Shown: one piece after another, positions 17,802 to 25,846 of the stretch
Layout of the letters: each line of letters starts with the position of its first letter
Position numbering within the stretch: position 1 is the stretch's first letter
DNA from: JAMOAD01 sp023621955
Lineage (GTDB): Bacteria; Acidobacteriota; Aminicenantia; JAMOAD01
Length of the DNA stretch: 64,000 bases
NCBI GenBank assembly: GCA_035403085.1
Contig: DAONEM010000001.1
Location: 80,852-144,851, forward strand
Direction: 5' to 3'
The notes under the pieces: model-generated
Seen by the model: the letters and a program-made list of their open reading frames with translations, nothing else
Databases searched by the model: none
What the model was told of the DNA's origin: nothing
Translations under genes and position numbers: made by a program

Positions 17802-17898
17802 GCTCTCTTCGGAGAGCCTGGAGAATTGGCCTTCTCTGTATTCATTAGAGAAGCAAATGATTTGGCCGTTTACTCGCTGAGCAAGGACTCTCCTTGCT
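17802..17898. ncRNA. Cluster of small hairpins, possible structured RNA
   Basis: Three perfect hairpins follow one another: GCTCTC-ttcg-GAGAGC (17802-17817), CTTCTCT with AGAGAAG around a 9-base loop (17831-17853), and AGCAAGGA-ctc-TCCTTGCT (17880-17898). Further upstream GCAATT-attg-AATTGC lies at 17704-17719. None is followed by a T run, so they are not simple terminators. They match no RNA family I know; strand and promoter are undetermined. Confidence 0.25.
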
Positions 17899-17959
17899 GA
17901 ACGGCTAGCCTCCTCTCACACTTCGACTCTCAGCGCCAGGATTCCCCCACGAAGATTCT

Positions 17960-17975
17960 TGTCGGCGTGCCGACA
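17960..17975. repeat. Inverted 16-mer, right copy
   Basis: TGTCGGCGTGCCGACA, the exact reverse complement of the copy at 17248-17263. I noticed no further copy in the window. Confidence 0.7.
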
Positions 17976-18120
17976 TTTTCCAGGGATCATCGTAAATGCT
18001 CATCCAATGCGGTTTGAGAGCAAGAAGCCTCTGAGAGGCTCCAGAAACGCTTTTCTCGCCCTTTCCGACCCAAAGTACACCCCTAGGGCTCTCTCTTCCC
18101 CTCAACCAAGAGGCCCTCTC

Positions 18121-18149
18121 TTCCGTCTTTCCCTACTTTGTTCTATAAT
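18121..18149 (+). promoter_or_regulatory. Promoter abutting the acyltransferase start
   Basis: A perfect TATAAT at 18144-18149 has a weak TTCCGT 17 bases upstream. The ATG at 18155 follows after five bases and there is no ribosome site, the same geometry as at 12035. Confidence 0.6.
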
Positions 18150-18154
18150 TTGGT

Positions 18155-18904
18155 ATGGATCCCATGAAAGAAGGTTTCGAAGCTTCCGCGCAAAAACAAC
18201 TTCTCGATGAGAAGAGAGGTTCTCTGGCAAAATACGTGGCCCTCTTCATAGGCCGTCCAGGTCTATGGCCTCTCTTCCTCTACGAGACGGTGGTCACCCT
18301 CTTTACCTCTCTTCCCGGCGGCTTAGGCCTGGCCTTGAGGAAACTCTTCTTCCCTAGGCTCTTCAAGAGAACGGGCAAAAGGGTTGTCTTCGGCAGGAAC
18401 ATGACCATCCGCCACCCCTGGAAGATCGAGATCGGGGATAACGTCGTCTTCGACGACAACACGGTCTTAGACGCCAAGGGCTCAGGAACCGGGGGAATAT
18501 GGATCGGAAACAACGTCTTTATAGGACGGAACACCTCCTTGGTCTGCAAGGAGGGAGAGATCCGTATCGGGGATTATTCCAATATCGGGACCGATTGCGC
18601 CCTTCTCTCGGAGACGAAGATCGAGATCGGCAGGTATGTCTTCCTCGCGGGGCGTTGCTATCTCGTGGCCGGCGGAAACCATGGGTTCAAAGATCGGGAG
18701 ACGCCCATCATGTTTCAACCCTCTCTCTCCAAGGGAGGTATCACCGTTGAAGAGGATGTCTGGCTCGGTGCCTCGGTGACGGTTCTGGATGGAGTCGTCC
18801 TTGGGAAAGGAACCGTGGTGGGAGCGGCATCCTTGGTCAACCGTCCGATCCCCCCCTACTCCATCGCTTACGGCGTCCCGGCCAGGAGAGTTCAAGAACG
18901 GTAG
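18155..18904 (+). CDS. Left-handed beta-helix (hexapeptide repeat) acyltransferase
   Basis: 249 residues. Roughly the first 75 form an amphipathic/hydrophobic N-terminal region (WPLFLYETVVTLFTSLPGG). Imperfect hexapeptide repeats then start with an I/V every six positions (IEIGDNVVFDDNTVLDAKG, IWIGNNVFIGRNTSL, IRIGDYSNIGTDCAL). The C-terminal part ITVEEDVWLGASVTVLDGVVLGKGTVVGAASLV with AYGVPARRV is the usual close of CysE/WecB-type O-acyltransferases. It probably acetylates a sugar of lipopolysaccharide or a glycan. The donor and acceptor cannot be read from the sequence. Confidence 0.85.
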   Translation: MDPMKEGFEASAQKQLLDEKRGSLAKYVALFIGRPGLWPLFLYETVVTLFTSLPGGLGLALRKLFFPRLFKRTGKRVVFGRNMTIRHPWKIEIGDNVVFDDNTVLDAKGSGTGGIWIGNNVFIGRNTSLVCKEGEIRIGDYSNIGTDCALLSETKIEIGRYVFLAGRCYLVAGGNHGFKDRETPIMFQPSLSKGGITVEEDVWLGASVTVLDGVVLGKGTVVGAASLVNRPIPPYSIAYGVPARRVQER

Positions 18905-18948
18905 AGAGGGCCCTCTCATTTATGGTATCATAGGCCTCTGGAGGCCCC

Positions 18949-20184
18949 TTGATCGTTCCCCTGTTGAAACTGCTGCTCCCTCTGTTCCTTCTGGTTGTCC
19001 TTCTCTCCAGGAAGGTGAACATCTCTCTCTCCCTCGCCGTTTCAGGAATCTCCATGGGCTTTCTCTTCGGCCTCACCCCGGCGCGGATGGCCTCTTTAAC
19101 TGGAAGGGCCCTCCTGGAGGGGGAGACTCTGGAACTCTTCTTCGTGATCTACTTCGTCTTGACCCTGGTTCAGGTGATGAAGGCGAAGGACTCCCTCTCT
19201 CTCTTTGTCGGAGCCGCTCGGGAGCTCTTTAGGAGCAAGAAGGTGATCATCTTTCTCGCGCCGGCCATCATCGGCCTTCTTCCCATGCCCGCCGGAGCCT
19301 TGCTCCCTGCGCCCATCGTCAACGAGACCCTTAAGGATGATCCGGTCTCTCCGGCCCTGAAAACCTACATCAACTACTGGTTTCGACACATCTGGGAGTA
19401 CAGCTGGCCTCTCTCTTCAGGCGTCATCATCACCGCCGCGGTCTTTCACCTTGATCTGATGAAGGTGACCCTGATCAACCTTCCCTTCACGCTCCTGGCG
19501 GCCTTGATCGGTTTCCTCTCCATGAAGGTCTACCTCCCTCCCCTGAAGGAGGTGGCCCTCTCGAAGGCACGCTCTTCTCGAAAGAGACTCTGGTTGAACC
19601 TCTTCCTGGGAGTCTGGGAAGTGATTCTGATCATCCTTCTCATCATGGTTATACACCTCCCGCCTCTCTTGGCCATGGGAGGAACCGTCCTGCTCTCTTG
19701 GTTGCTTCTTCCAGGAAAGGCCCTCTCCAAGGGGAGGCTCTTTATCAAGGGCTTCCAGGTCACACTCCTCTCTTCGACTCTGGTGATCATGGTCTTTAAG
19801 GCCTTCATTCTCAATTCGTCGGTCATAGACCTCAGCAGGGAGCTCATCGGCAAGGCAGGCTCCTTTCAGATCCTGGTTATGATGGGGATTCCCTTTCTGA
19901 TCGGCTTTCTGACGGGGATCAGCAACGCCTTCGCGGGAATCACCTTTCCCCTCTTCCTTTCCGTCGTAGGGACGACTAACCCGGACTTGGCAAAGGTCAT
20001 GTACCTCTACGTCAGCGGTTTTCTCGGAGTCCTTCTCTCACCGGTCCACTTTTGTCTGATTCTCAGCGCCCAGTACTATCGGGCCAAACTCTCAGACGTT
20101 TACCGCCTTCTTCTGCCTTCGATCATCGCCGTAGCCCTCTTAGCGACGGCGGCAGTGATTCTCTTTCAAGGAGCGAACCGATGA
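18949..20184 (+). CDS. DUF401-family membrane protein (putative permease)
   Basis: 411 residues with 10 or more hydrophobic helices. It fits the DUF401 family, distant from the ArsB/citrate-type transporters; the conserved centre reads LLPMPAGALLPAPIVNE and YWFRHIWEYSWPL. TTG start at 18949, supported by GGAGG five bases upstream; no ATG serves better. A perfect GAGAGGGCCCTCTC palindrome lies just after the acyltransferase. The stop overlaps alaX by ATGA, so it begins a tightly coupled four-gene unit. Substrate unknown. Confidence 0.82.
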   Translation: MIVPLLKLLLPLFLLVVLLSRKVNISLSLAVSGISMGFLFGLTPARMASLTGRALLEGETLELFFVIYFVLTLVQVMKAKDSLSLFVGAARELFRSKKVIIFLAPAIIGLLPMPAGALLPAPIVNETLKDDPVSPALKTYINYWFRHIWEYSWPLSSGVIITAAVFHLDLMKVTLINLPFTLLAALIGFLSMKVYLPPLKEVALSKARSSRKRLWLNLFLGVWEVILIILLIMVIHLPPLLAMGGTVLLSWLLLPGKALSKGRLFIKGFQVTLLSSTLVIMVFKAFILNSSVIDLSRELIGKAGSFQILVMMGIPFLIGFLTGISNAFAGITFPLFLSVVGTTNPDLAKVMYLYVSGFLGVLLSPVHFCLILSAQYYRAKLSDVYRLLLPSIIAVALLATAAVILFQGANR

Positions 20185-21356
20185 CCAACAGAGTCTGCCT
20201 CACCGATCCTTACCTGGCCAAGTTTGAGGCAAGGGTGACCCAGAAGCGTTCCGTCCAGGGGCGGTGGGAGGTTCTTACGGATTCGACAATCTTTTACCCC
20301 GAAGGAGGTGGACAACCCTCTGATAAAGGGCTCTTGGCGAACTGTCCCGTGGAGGATCTCAAAGTCGATTCCTCAGGCGATATCGTCCACACCCTGTCGA
20401 AGGACCCCGGAGCAGCCGAGGGGGATCCGGTAACCATGGAGATCGACCTTTCCCGCCGTTTCGACTTCATGCAACAGCATACAGGGCAGCACCTTCTCTC
20501 CCAGGTCATCCTCCGAGAGGCCAACGCCGAAACGCTCTCCTTCTCCATGGGGGAAGAGCACTCCTCCATAGAGATCGATCTTGCCGGAGTCGAACAACAA
20601 CGGATCAGCCTATGGGAGGATGAGTGCGCCAAGTTGATCCTCGCCGCACTTCCCGTCAAGGTCTCCCTCCATGAAGACATCTCCCTGATCCCTTTGCGCA
20701 AGCCTCCCAAGGTGAGCGGAACCGTAAGGGTCGTCGAGATCGAAGGGTATGATCTCTCCGCCTGTGGAGGAACCCATGTGAGAAACACACGGGAGCTGAT
20801 GGTGGTCAAGATTCTGAAGACCGACAGGGTCCGCTCACGCATCCGCCTCTACTTCACCGTCGGTTTAAGGGCTCTCAGGGACTACCGGTGGAAAAACTCC
20901 CTGTTGAACGATCTTCAGCGTCTCATGGGAACGCCTCAGGAGGAGTTGCTGAGAGAGGCGGAAAAGCAGAAGGCCGAAAGAGAGATGATGGGCAAGGAGT
21001 TGAAACAACTCCACAAGGAGGGCCTGGAGAGGTTGCTCTCTTCCCTCTTGGAGGGAGGGGAGCCCTATCTGGAGAGGGAACTTCCCGGGTGGGAGAGCGG
21101 CGAACTGAGGCTTTTTGCCACCTCTCTCTCCAAGGAGGGCAGAAACGTTGTCGCTTACTCCCGTGACAAAGGACACATCGTTGTCGCCCGTGGCAAAGGG
21201 AACAAGGACCTGCGAACCCTCTCCTCCTTGGTCTTCCCCCCCCTGCAAGGAAGAGGAGGAGGAAGGGAAGACCTTCTGGAGGGAAAAGTCGGAAGTTGGG
21301 ATGGGCTCACCCAAGTCCTCGGTCTCCTCAGAGAGACCCTGGGAAGGGGCTCATGA
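20181..21356 (+). CDS. alaX: AlaX-type alanyl-tRNA editing protein with DHHA1-like tail
   Basis: 391 residues. The editing domain holds both zinc motifs of the AlaRS/AlaX family, HTGQH near residue 100 and CGGTH near residue 200. Such proteins hydrolyse Ser (or Gly) wrongly attached to tRNA-Ala. A coiled coil of Glu/Lys/Leu follows (about 235-300). The C-terminal part resembles DHHA1 (SKEGRNVVAYSRDKGHIVVARG), so it is a long AlaX form (AlaX-L). The start is set at ATG 20181, overlapping the DUF401 stop. A longer frame from 20052 is a shadow. The stop overlaps the ParB-like gene. Confidence 0.9.
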   Translation: MTNRVCLTDPYLAKFEARVTQKRSVQGRWEVLTDSTIFYPEGGGQPSDKGLLANCPVEDLKVDSSGDIVHTLSKDPGAAEGDPVTMEIDLSRRFDFMQQHTGQHLLSQVILREANAETLSFSMGEEHSSIEIDLAGVEQQRISLWEDECAKLILAALPVKVSLHEDISLIPLRKPPKVSGTVRVVEIEGYDLSACGGTHVRNTRELMVVKILKTDRVRSRIRLYFTVGLRALRDYRWKNSLLNDLQRLMGTPQEELLREAEKQKAEREMMGKELKQLHKEGLERLLSSLLEGGEPYLERELPGWESGELRLFATSLSKEGRNVVAYSRDKGHIVVARGKGNKDLRTLSSLVFPPLQGRGGGREDLLEGKVGSWDGLTQVLGLLRETLGRGS

Positions 21357-22219
21357 TCTTTAAAGAGGTTTCCCCTGACCGTTTCACCCTCCTTCCGGAG
21401 GAGCGGCTCACCTACCCGACCCTCTCGGAACAGCTGATGAACTCCTTTCAAAGGTACGGAATCCGACAGCCCGTCAAGGCCTTGGGAGATTCATCTAACC
21501 CTCACATAATAGCTGGTTATCGAAGAGTCGAAGGGGCCAGGAGGCTCAACCTTGCCGTTCCGACCCTTTTCCTCCCCATTTCCCTTACGCCCAGGCAGAG
21601 ATGGGAGGCCATGCTTGAAGAGAACCTCGCCCAACGGGAGGTAACGCTCTTTGAAAAGTTCAACTTCCTTAAGAAGATCTCCCTCTGGGGAGCGGCCTTG
21701 AAGGAGCGGTGGCTCAGGGAGCTCCACCTTCCCGACGAATTCTCCCGTACCCTGGAACTCTCCCTTCCTCCCGGAATCCTTGAGAGAATGGAGAGAGGGG
21801 ACATTGATGTCAAGAGTCTCATGAGCGTGGAGTCTCTCTCCCCGGGAGAGATGGAAACCCTCTCCTCCTGGATGGGATCCCTCACCAGGTCTGAGGTCAG
21901 GGAGCTTTTCGACCTCGTCTCCCGTTACAAAGAGAGGAAAGTCGGCGAGTTGGCCTCTCTGGTGGCTTCTCCATCGGCACAGGAGAGACTCGAAGAGCTT
22001 CGCAAGCTTGTCTACCCCACCACCGAGAGCCTCAACGAGAGGAGGGAGAGAATCGCCTCCGCCCTTCCCCACTTCCGTTGGGAGAATCAACGCCATTTTG
22101 AGGATGGGAGACTCTGGTTCCGCTCCTCCTTCCGCTCCTTCCAGGAGCTCTCCCAGAGGGCGGAGGAGCTCAGAGACTTCTCCTCTCACCGTAAAGGGAA
22201 CTGGGATGAAGATCTCTAA
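21353..22219 (+). CDS. ParB/Spo0J-like nuclease-fold protein
   Basis: 288 residues. The N-terminal 90 residues match the ParB N-terminal domain: LSEQLMNSFQRYGIRQPVKAL, then IIAGYRRVEGARRL (the GxRR box) and MLEENLAQREVTLFEK. The rest is helical, with an HTH-like stretch near 110-150 and a long charged tail. It is not near a ParA gene, and it is coupled to alaX upstream and a radical SAM enzyme downstream. It is therefore probably a specialised regulator or CTP-switch protein rather than the chromosome-segregation ParB. ATG 21353 overlaps the preceding stop (ATGA). Confidence 0.75.
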   Translation: MIFKEVSPDRFTLLPEERLTYPTLSEQLMNSFQRYGIRQPVKALGDSSNPHIIAGYRRVEGARRLNLAVPTLFLPISLTPRQRWEAMLEENLAQREVTLFEKFNFLKKISLWGAALKERWLRELHLPDEFSRTLELSLPPGILERMERGDIDVKSLMSVESLSPGEMETLSSWMGSLTRSEVRELFDLVSRYKERKVGELASLVASPSAQERLEELRKLVYPTTESLNERRERIASALPHFRWENQRHFEDGRLWFRSSFRSFQELSQRAEELRDFSSHRKGNWDEDL

Positions 22220-23291
22220 ACTCGTGGTCTCCCCGGAGGCCCTCCTCTACCCTCTGACCGAAGAGATCTCCAAGAACCTCCCCTTTACCGTCGGAGACGA
22301 AACCCTCATCCGTTCCCTCCTCAGGGAGGGGAAGTTCAAACCCGAAGAGATACTCCATCTCAACGTCTCCAAGGCTCCCTTTCTCAAAGCATGCCCCTGC
22401 ACCCCCGGTCATGTCTCCTGCCACTACCACAACCTGAACATCGCCTCCGGATGCACCCTAGGTTGTCGATACTGTATCCTCCAGGAGTATTTACAGACAC
22501 CTTGGCTCACACTTTCCGTGAACTGGGAGGGCATAGACAAGGAGTTGAAAGAAGGTTCCGCCAGGGTCCCCTTCCTCAGGGTCGGTACCGGAGAGTTGAC
22601 AGACAGCTTTATCTGGGAGCCCCTCTTTCCTCTGGCGTCGAAACTGATCGAAAAAGCGAAGGTGGCTCGAGGTGCCTTCCTTCTGGAGCTCAAGACGAAG
22701 ACGGCGGATTTCTCCACTCTGCCAAAGGCCGCCTCGAACCCCTGGACTGTCGTCGCCGTCTCCTTGAACCCTTCCCGGGTGAAAGAGGAGGAGCCGGGTT
22801 CTGCGACACCCAAGGCCAAAATCGCCGCCCTGAAAGTGGCCATCGCCAAGGGGTACACAGTGGCGGTCCACCTGGACCCCCTGCTCCTGATCCCCTCTTG
22901 GGAGGAGGATTACGCGAGACTCATCGAAACCCTCTTCCTGGAGGTTCCCGCCTCGGCTATTGCATGGATCAGCCTCGGCTCGCTCCGGTTTCCTCCCGCC
23001 CTTCGTCCCTTGATACGACAGCGACACAGAGATTCGAAGCTCCTGGAGGCCGAGCTCATCCAAGGACGAGACAACAAGTACCGATACCCTTTCAGGGAGA
23101 GGGTCAGACTCTACAAGACCATCCGTGAGAAGGTGCTCTCTCTCCTGAAGGACCCTCCTCTCCTCTACCTCTGCATGGAGAGCGAGGAGGTTTGGCAGGA
23201 AGTGTTTCAGGAGGCACCGGAGAAGGAGGAGCTCAACGAAAGGCTCTTTAGGTCCGCTTCCGACTCCCTCGAACGGCTCCATCCCCTTTGA
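22206..23291 (+). CDS. Spore photoproduct lyase-like radical SAM protein
   Basis: 361 residues. CTLGCRYC (Cys-x3-Cys-x2-Cys, near residues 83-90) binds the radical-SAM cluster, preceded by CPCTPGHVSCHYHNLNIASG, typical of the SPL family. A TIM-barrel layout follows, with LRVGTGELTDSF, FLLELKTKT, VAVSLNPSRV and VAVHLDPLL. Bacillus SPL repairs the thymine dimer of spore DNA. This organism shows no sign of sporulation, so the enzyme may repair another DNA lesion or be a divergent homologue. ATG 22206 lies inside the end of the ParB-like gene (14-base overlap). The 3' end overlaps the convergent uvrA-like gene by 44 bases. Confidence 0.85.
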   Translation: MKISKLVVSPEALLYPLTEEISKNLPFTVGDETLIRSLLREGKFKPEEILHLNVSKAPFLKACPCTPGHVSCHYHNLNIASGCTLGCRYCILQEYLQTPWLTLSVNWEGIDKELKEGSARVPFLRVGTGELTDSFIWEPLFPLASKLIEKAKVARGAFLLELKTKTADFSTLPKAASNPWTVVAVSLNPSRVKEEEPGSATPKAKIAALKVAIAKGYTVAVHLDPLLLIPSWEEDYARLIETLFLEVPASAIAWISLGSLRFPPALRPLIRQRHRDSKLLEAELIQGRDNKYRYPFRERVRLYKTIREKVLSLLKDPPLLYLCMESEEVWQEVFQEAPEKEELNERLFRSASDSLERLHPL

Positions 23292-25845
23292 TAGTACTCT
23301 TCTTGACGACCCCACCCCGTTCACCCTCTTTTCGAAGGGCCAGCGCCGTGGCGGTGGACGGTTGGGCCATAAGCTCTTCCACGCTCCCTTGAAAGAGGAG
23401 TTCTCCTCCCCTTTCCCCTCCACCGGGACCGAGGTCGACGATGTGGTGGCAGTGAAGAAGGAAAAGGGGGTTGTGTTCGACGACGATAATGGTTGCTCCC
23501 TCCCGAAGGAGTCTTTGGAAGGCCTCAACCTCACGGGCGATATCTTTGGGGTGAAGTCCCGAAGTCGGCTCGTCGATAAGGAAGAGAGTATCCTTCACCT
23601 CCCCTTCGAGGAAGTGGCGGGCGATCTTCACCCTCTGGCTCTCCCCGCCGGAGAGGGAGTTCAGGGTTTGGCCAACCTTGAGGTAATCGATGCCCAGCTC
23701 CGAGAGCCAGGAGACTCGGCGCTTCAGGGAAGGCACCTCGAGGCGGAAGAGATCGGCCGCCTCCCGGCAAGTCATCTCCAGAATGTCCGCCATAGACTTG
23801 CCCTTGAAGAGGACCTGGAGAATCTCGTCGTTGTAACGTCTTCCCCGACACCCTTCACAGACAAGGTGGAGGTCTGAGAGGAACTGCATCTCCACCGTTT
23901 CAAACCCTTCGCCACGGCAGAGGGGGCAGGCTCCTTCGGGGCGGTTGTAGGAGAAGTGACCAGGGGTCAGCTTCTTTGCCTTGCTTTCCGGCAGAGTCGC
24001 CATGAACTGGCGGATCGGGTCGATGATCTTCAGATAGGTCGCCAGGGTCGCCCGAGGGGTTCTCACAGGGGGGGCATCGTCGATATAGACGGGGGTCAGC
24101 CCTTGGAACCCCTTCAGGGATCGGAAGTTGGTCTCTTCTCCGGTCAACCCCTTGTAGATGACCTCATAGAGAAGCGTGCTCTTTCCGGCTCCCGAGAGGC
24201 CGGTGATGGCCGAGAGGCTTCCCAGAGGAAAGGAGACGTTAAACCCTTTGAGGTTGAACTTCTTCGCCCCTTCCACGGTGAGACGCTCGTTCCCGATACG
24301 GGCCGGTGAAGGGACCACCGGAACCGGTGGAGGGGCATACCGGCTTGCTTCACCCCAGAAGAGAGCTCTCCCCCCCTCGGGACCGGCGCCAGGACCGAGC
24401 TCCAGGACTCTGTCGGCAACCTGGAAGGCCTCGTGGAGGTGCTCGATCAAAACGACGGTGTTACCGGAATCCCGCAACTTGGCCATGGTCTTGAGGAGGT
24501 TGGAGAAGTCCTTGGGGTGAAGCCCTGTGGAGGGTTCATCCACGACGATCAGCGTGTCCGTGAGGGTGGAGCCGAGGACCGATGTGAGGGAGATCCTCTG
24601 GGCCTCACCCCCTGAAAGGGTATGGGTGGGACGGTCCAGGGTCAGGTAGTCAAGCCCTACCTCGTGAAGATAGCGAAGCCTCTCCAGAAGTTCGGCGATC
24701 ACCTTCCTGGAGGCGAAGTCCCTCTCCAAGCCATGAAGAACCGCCGTCAGCCTTTGATGGAAGGCGTCGACGGTTAAGCCGTTCCACTGGGCTATGGTAA
24801 GACCGTCGATCCGGTAAGCCATGGCCTCTTGGTTGAGACGTCCTCCCCCACACTCCCGACAAAGGGAGTAGCTGCTGTACTTGCTCAGGAAGATTCTCAC
24901 CATCGGTTTGTAGGTATAGCTTTCGAAGAGGGAGAAGACACCGGCGACACCGGCGTAGGACTCCCCCCTCCCCTCGACGATGACCCTTTTCTCTTCCGGG
25001 GAGAGAGTCTCAAAGGGTCTCTTCGTGGAGATTCCCTCTGTCCGGCAGAAGCGGAGAAGCTCCTCCTGGAACTCCTCCATAGAGGGTTTCGTAAANNNNN
25101 NNNNNNNNNNNNNNNNNNNNNNNNNNNNNNNNNNNNNNNNNNNNNNNNNNNNNNNNNNNNNNNNNNNNNNNNNNNNNNNNNNNNNNNNNNNNNNNGTCTT
25201 CAGTGTCTCGTATAGCCGTTGACGGTTCTCTTCCTTAGGGACCAGAGAGTCCAGGGAGATCTCCAGAGGCTTCGCCCCTCGCAGTTCGAAGAGGGTGACC
25301 CGCTCACTCCCCTTCCATCCGTAGAGGAAACCCGCTCCGTGCATCTTCTCAGCGCTCTCCGAGGTCTGAAAACCGAGAGAGACTCTCTCGCCACCCCACT
25401 TCGCCTCGATCTCCTCCGCCAGCGTCGCCTGAGTATGGCTGCGAAAGTCGCGGCCACAGAGGGGACAACGGGGAACGCCGATTCTGGCGAAGAGGACCCG
25501 AAGAAAGTCGTAGATCTCCGTGAGGGTCGCCACCGTGGAACGGGGGTTTCTGGCAGTGGAGCGTCTCTCGATGGCGATAGAGGGGGGCAGAGAGTCGAGT
25601 CGATCGAAGAGAGGGGGGGCGATCCTCTCGAAGTACTGTCTGGCGAAAGTCGAGAGGGAGAGAAAATAGCGCCTCTGACTCTCTCCGTGGAGTGTCTCCA
25701 AGACCAAGGAAGACTTTCCTGAGCCCGAGACCCCGGTCACGACGGTGAGTTTTCCCAGGGGAAGGTCCCAATCGAGACCTTGAAGGTTGTTTTGCCTGGC
25801 CCCTCTCAGGTGGACGAAGGATTCTTCCCGGAGACCTTCCTCCAT
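23248..25845 (-). CDS. uvrA: UvrA-type excinuclease ATPase (probable UvrA2-like paralog), interrupted by scaffold join
   Basis: ABC-ATPase dimer protein of nucleotide excision repair. The first P-loop is GVSGSGKSS, followed by RNPRSTVATLTEIYDFLRVLFARIG; the zinc finger CPLCG is kept. Signatures LSGGEAQR and LSGGESQR precede VVDEPSTGLHP and LIDEPTSGLHP. The second zinc module has CPLCRGEGFE and CEGCRGRRYND. About 830 residues are visible. A canonical UvrA is about 940, so this may be a shorter UvrA2-like paralog, depending on what the gap hides. ATG 25845 sits two bases after the dnaB stop (GTG 25863 is an alternative). Confidence 0.88.
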   Translation of the reverse strand: MEEGLREESFVHLRGARQNNLQGLDWDLPLGKLTVVTGVSGSGKSSLVLETLHGESQRRYFLSLSTFARQYFERIAPPLFDRLDSLPPSIAIERRSTARNPRSTVATLTEIYDFLRVLFARIGVPRCPLCGRDFRSHTQATLAEEIEAKWGGERVSLGFQTSESAEKMHGAGFLYGWKGSERVTLFELRGAKPLEISLDSLVPKEENRQRLYETLKXXXXXXXXXXXXXXXXXXXXXXXXXXXXXXXXXXFTKPSMEEFQEELLRFCRTEGISTKRPFETLSPEEKRVIVEGRGESYAGVAGVFSLFESYTYKPMVRIFLSKYSSYSLCRECGGGRLNQEAMAYRIDGLTIAQWNGLTVDAFHQRLTAVLHGLERDFASRKVIAELLERLRYLHEVGLDYLTLDRPTHTLSGGEAQRISLTSVLGSTLTDTLIVVDEPSTGLHPKDFSNLLKTMAKLRDSGNTVVLIEHLHEAFQVADRVLELGPGAGPEGGRALFWGEASRYAPPPVPVVPSPARIGNERLTVEGAKKFNLKGFNVSFPLGSLSAITGLSGAGKSTLLYEVIYKGLTGEETNFRSLKGFQGLTPVYIDDAPPVRTPRATLATYLKIIDPIRQFMATLPESKAKKLTPGHFSYNRPEGACPLCRGEGFETVEMQFLSDLHLVCEGCRGRRYNDEILQVLFKGKSMADILEMTCREAADLFRLEVPSLKRRVSWLSELGIDYLKVGQTLNSLSGGESQRVKIARHFLEGEVKDTLFLIDEPTSGLHPKDIAREVEAFQRLLREGATIIVVEHNPLFLLHCHHIVDLGPGGGERGGELLFQGSVEELMAQPSTATALALRKEGERGGVVKKSTIKGDGAVRGSRKRT
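25096..25195. other. Scaffold gap (100 N) within uvrA
   Basis: 100-N placeholder of unknown true length, falling between the first ATPase half and the central insertion of the UvrA-like gene. Confidence 0.95.
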
Positions 25846-25846
25846 C

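Larger units (their letters stand above)
17073..18120. other. Long gene-free stretch around the dif site
   Basis: About 1 kb without a convincing gene on either strand; short open frames here lack ribosome sites and family resemblance. It holds the dif-like site, two inverted 16-mers, two DnaA-box-like 9-mers and a run of small hairpins between about 17656 and 17898, all listed separately. No tRNA, rRNA, SRP RNA, RNase P RNA or tmRNA signature was found in it. It is by far the largest non-coding interval in the window. Confidence 0.7.

Noticed and set aside
18904..18917. GAGAGGGCCCTCTC palindrome as terminator
   Set aside because: No loop and no T run; more likely chance or a weak binding site.
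21353..22219. Chromosome-partitioning ParB near parS
   Set aside because: No ParA neighbour and no TGTTTCACGTGAAACA-like parS was seen; a specialised ParB-fold protein is more likely.
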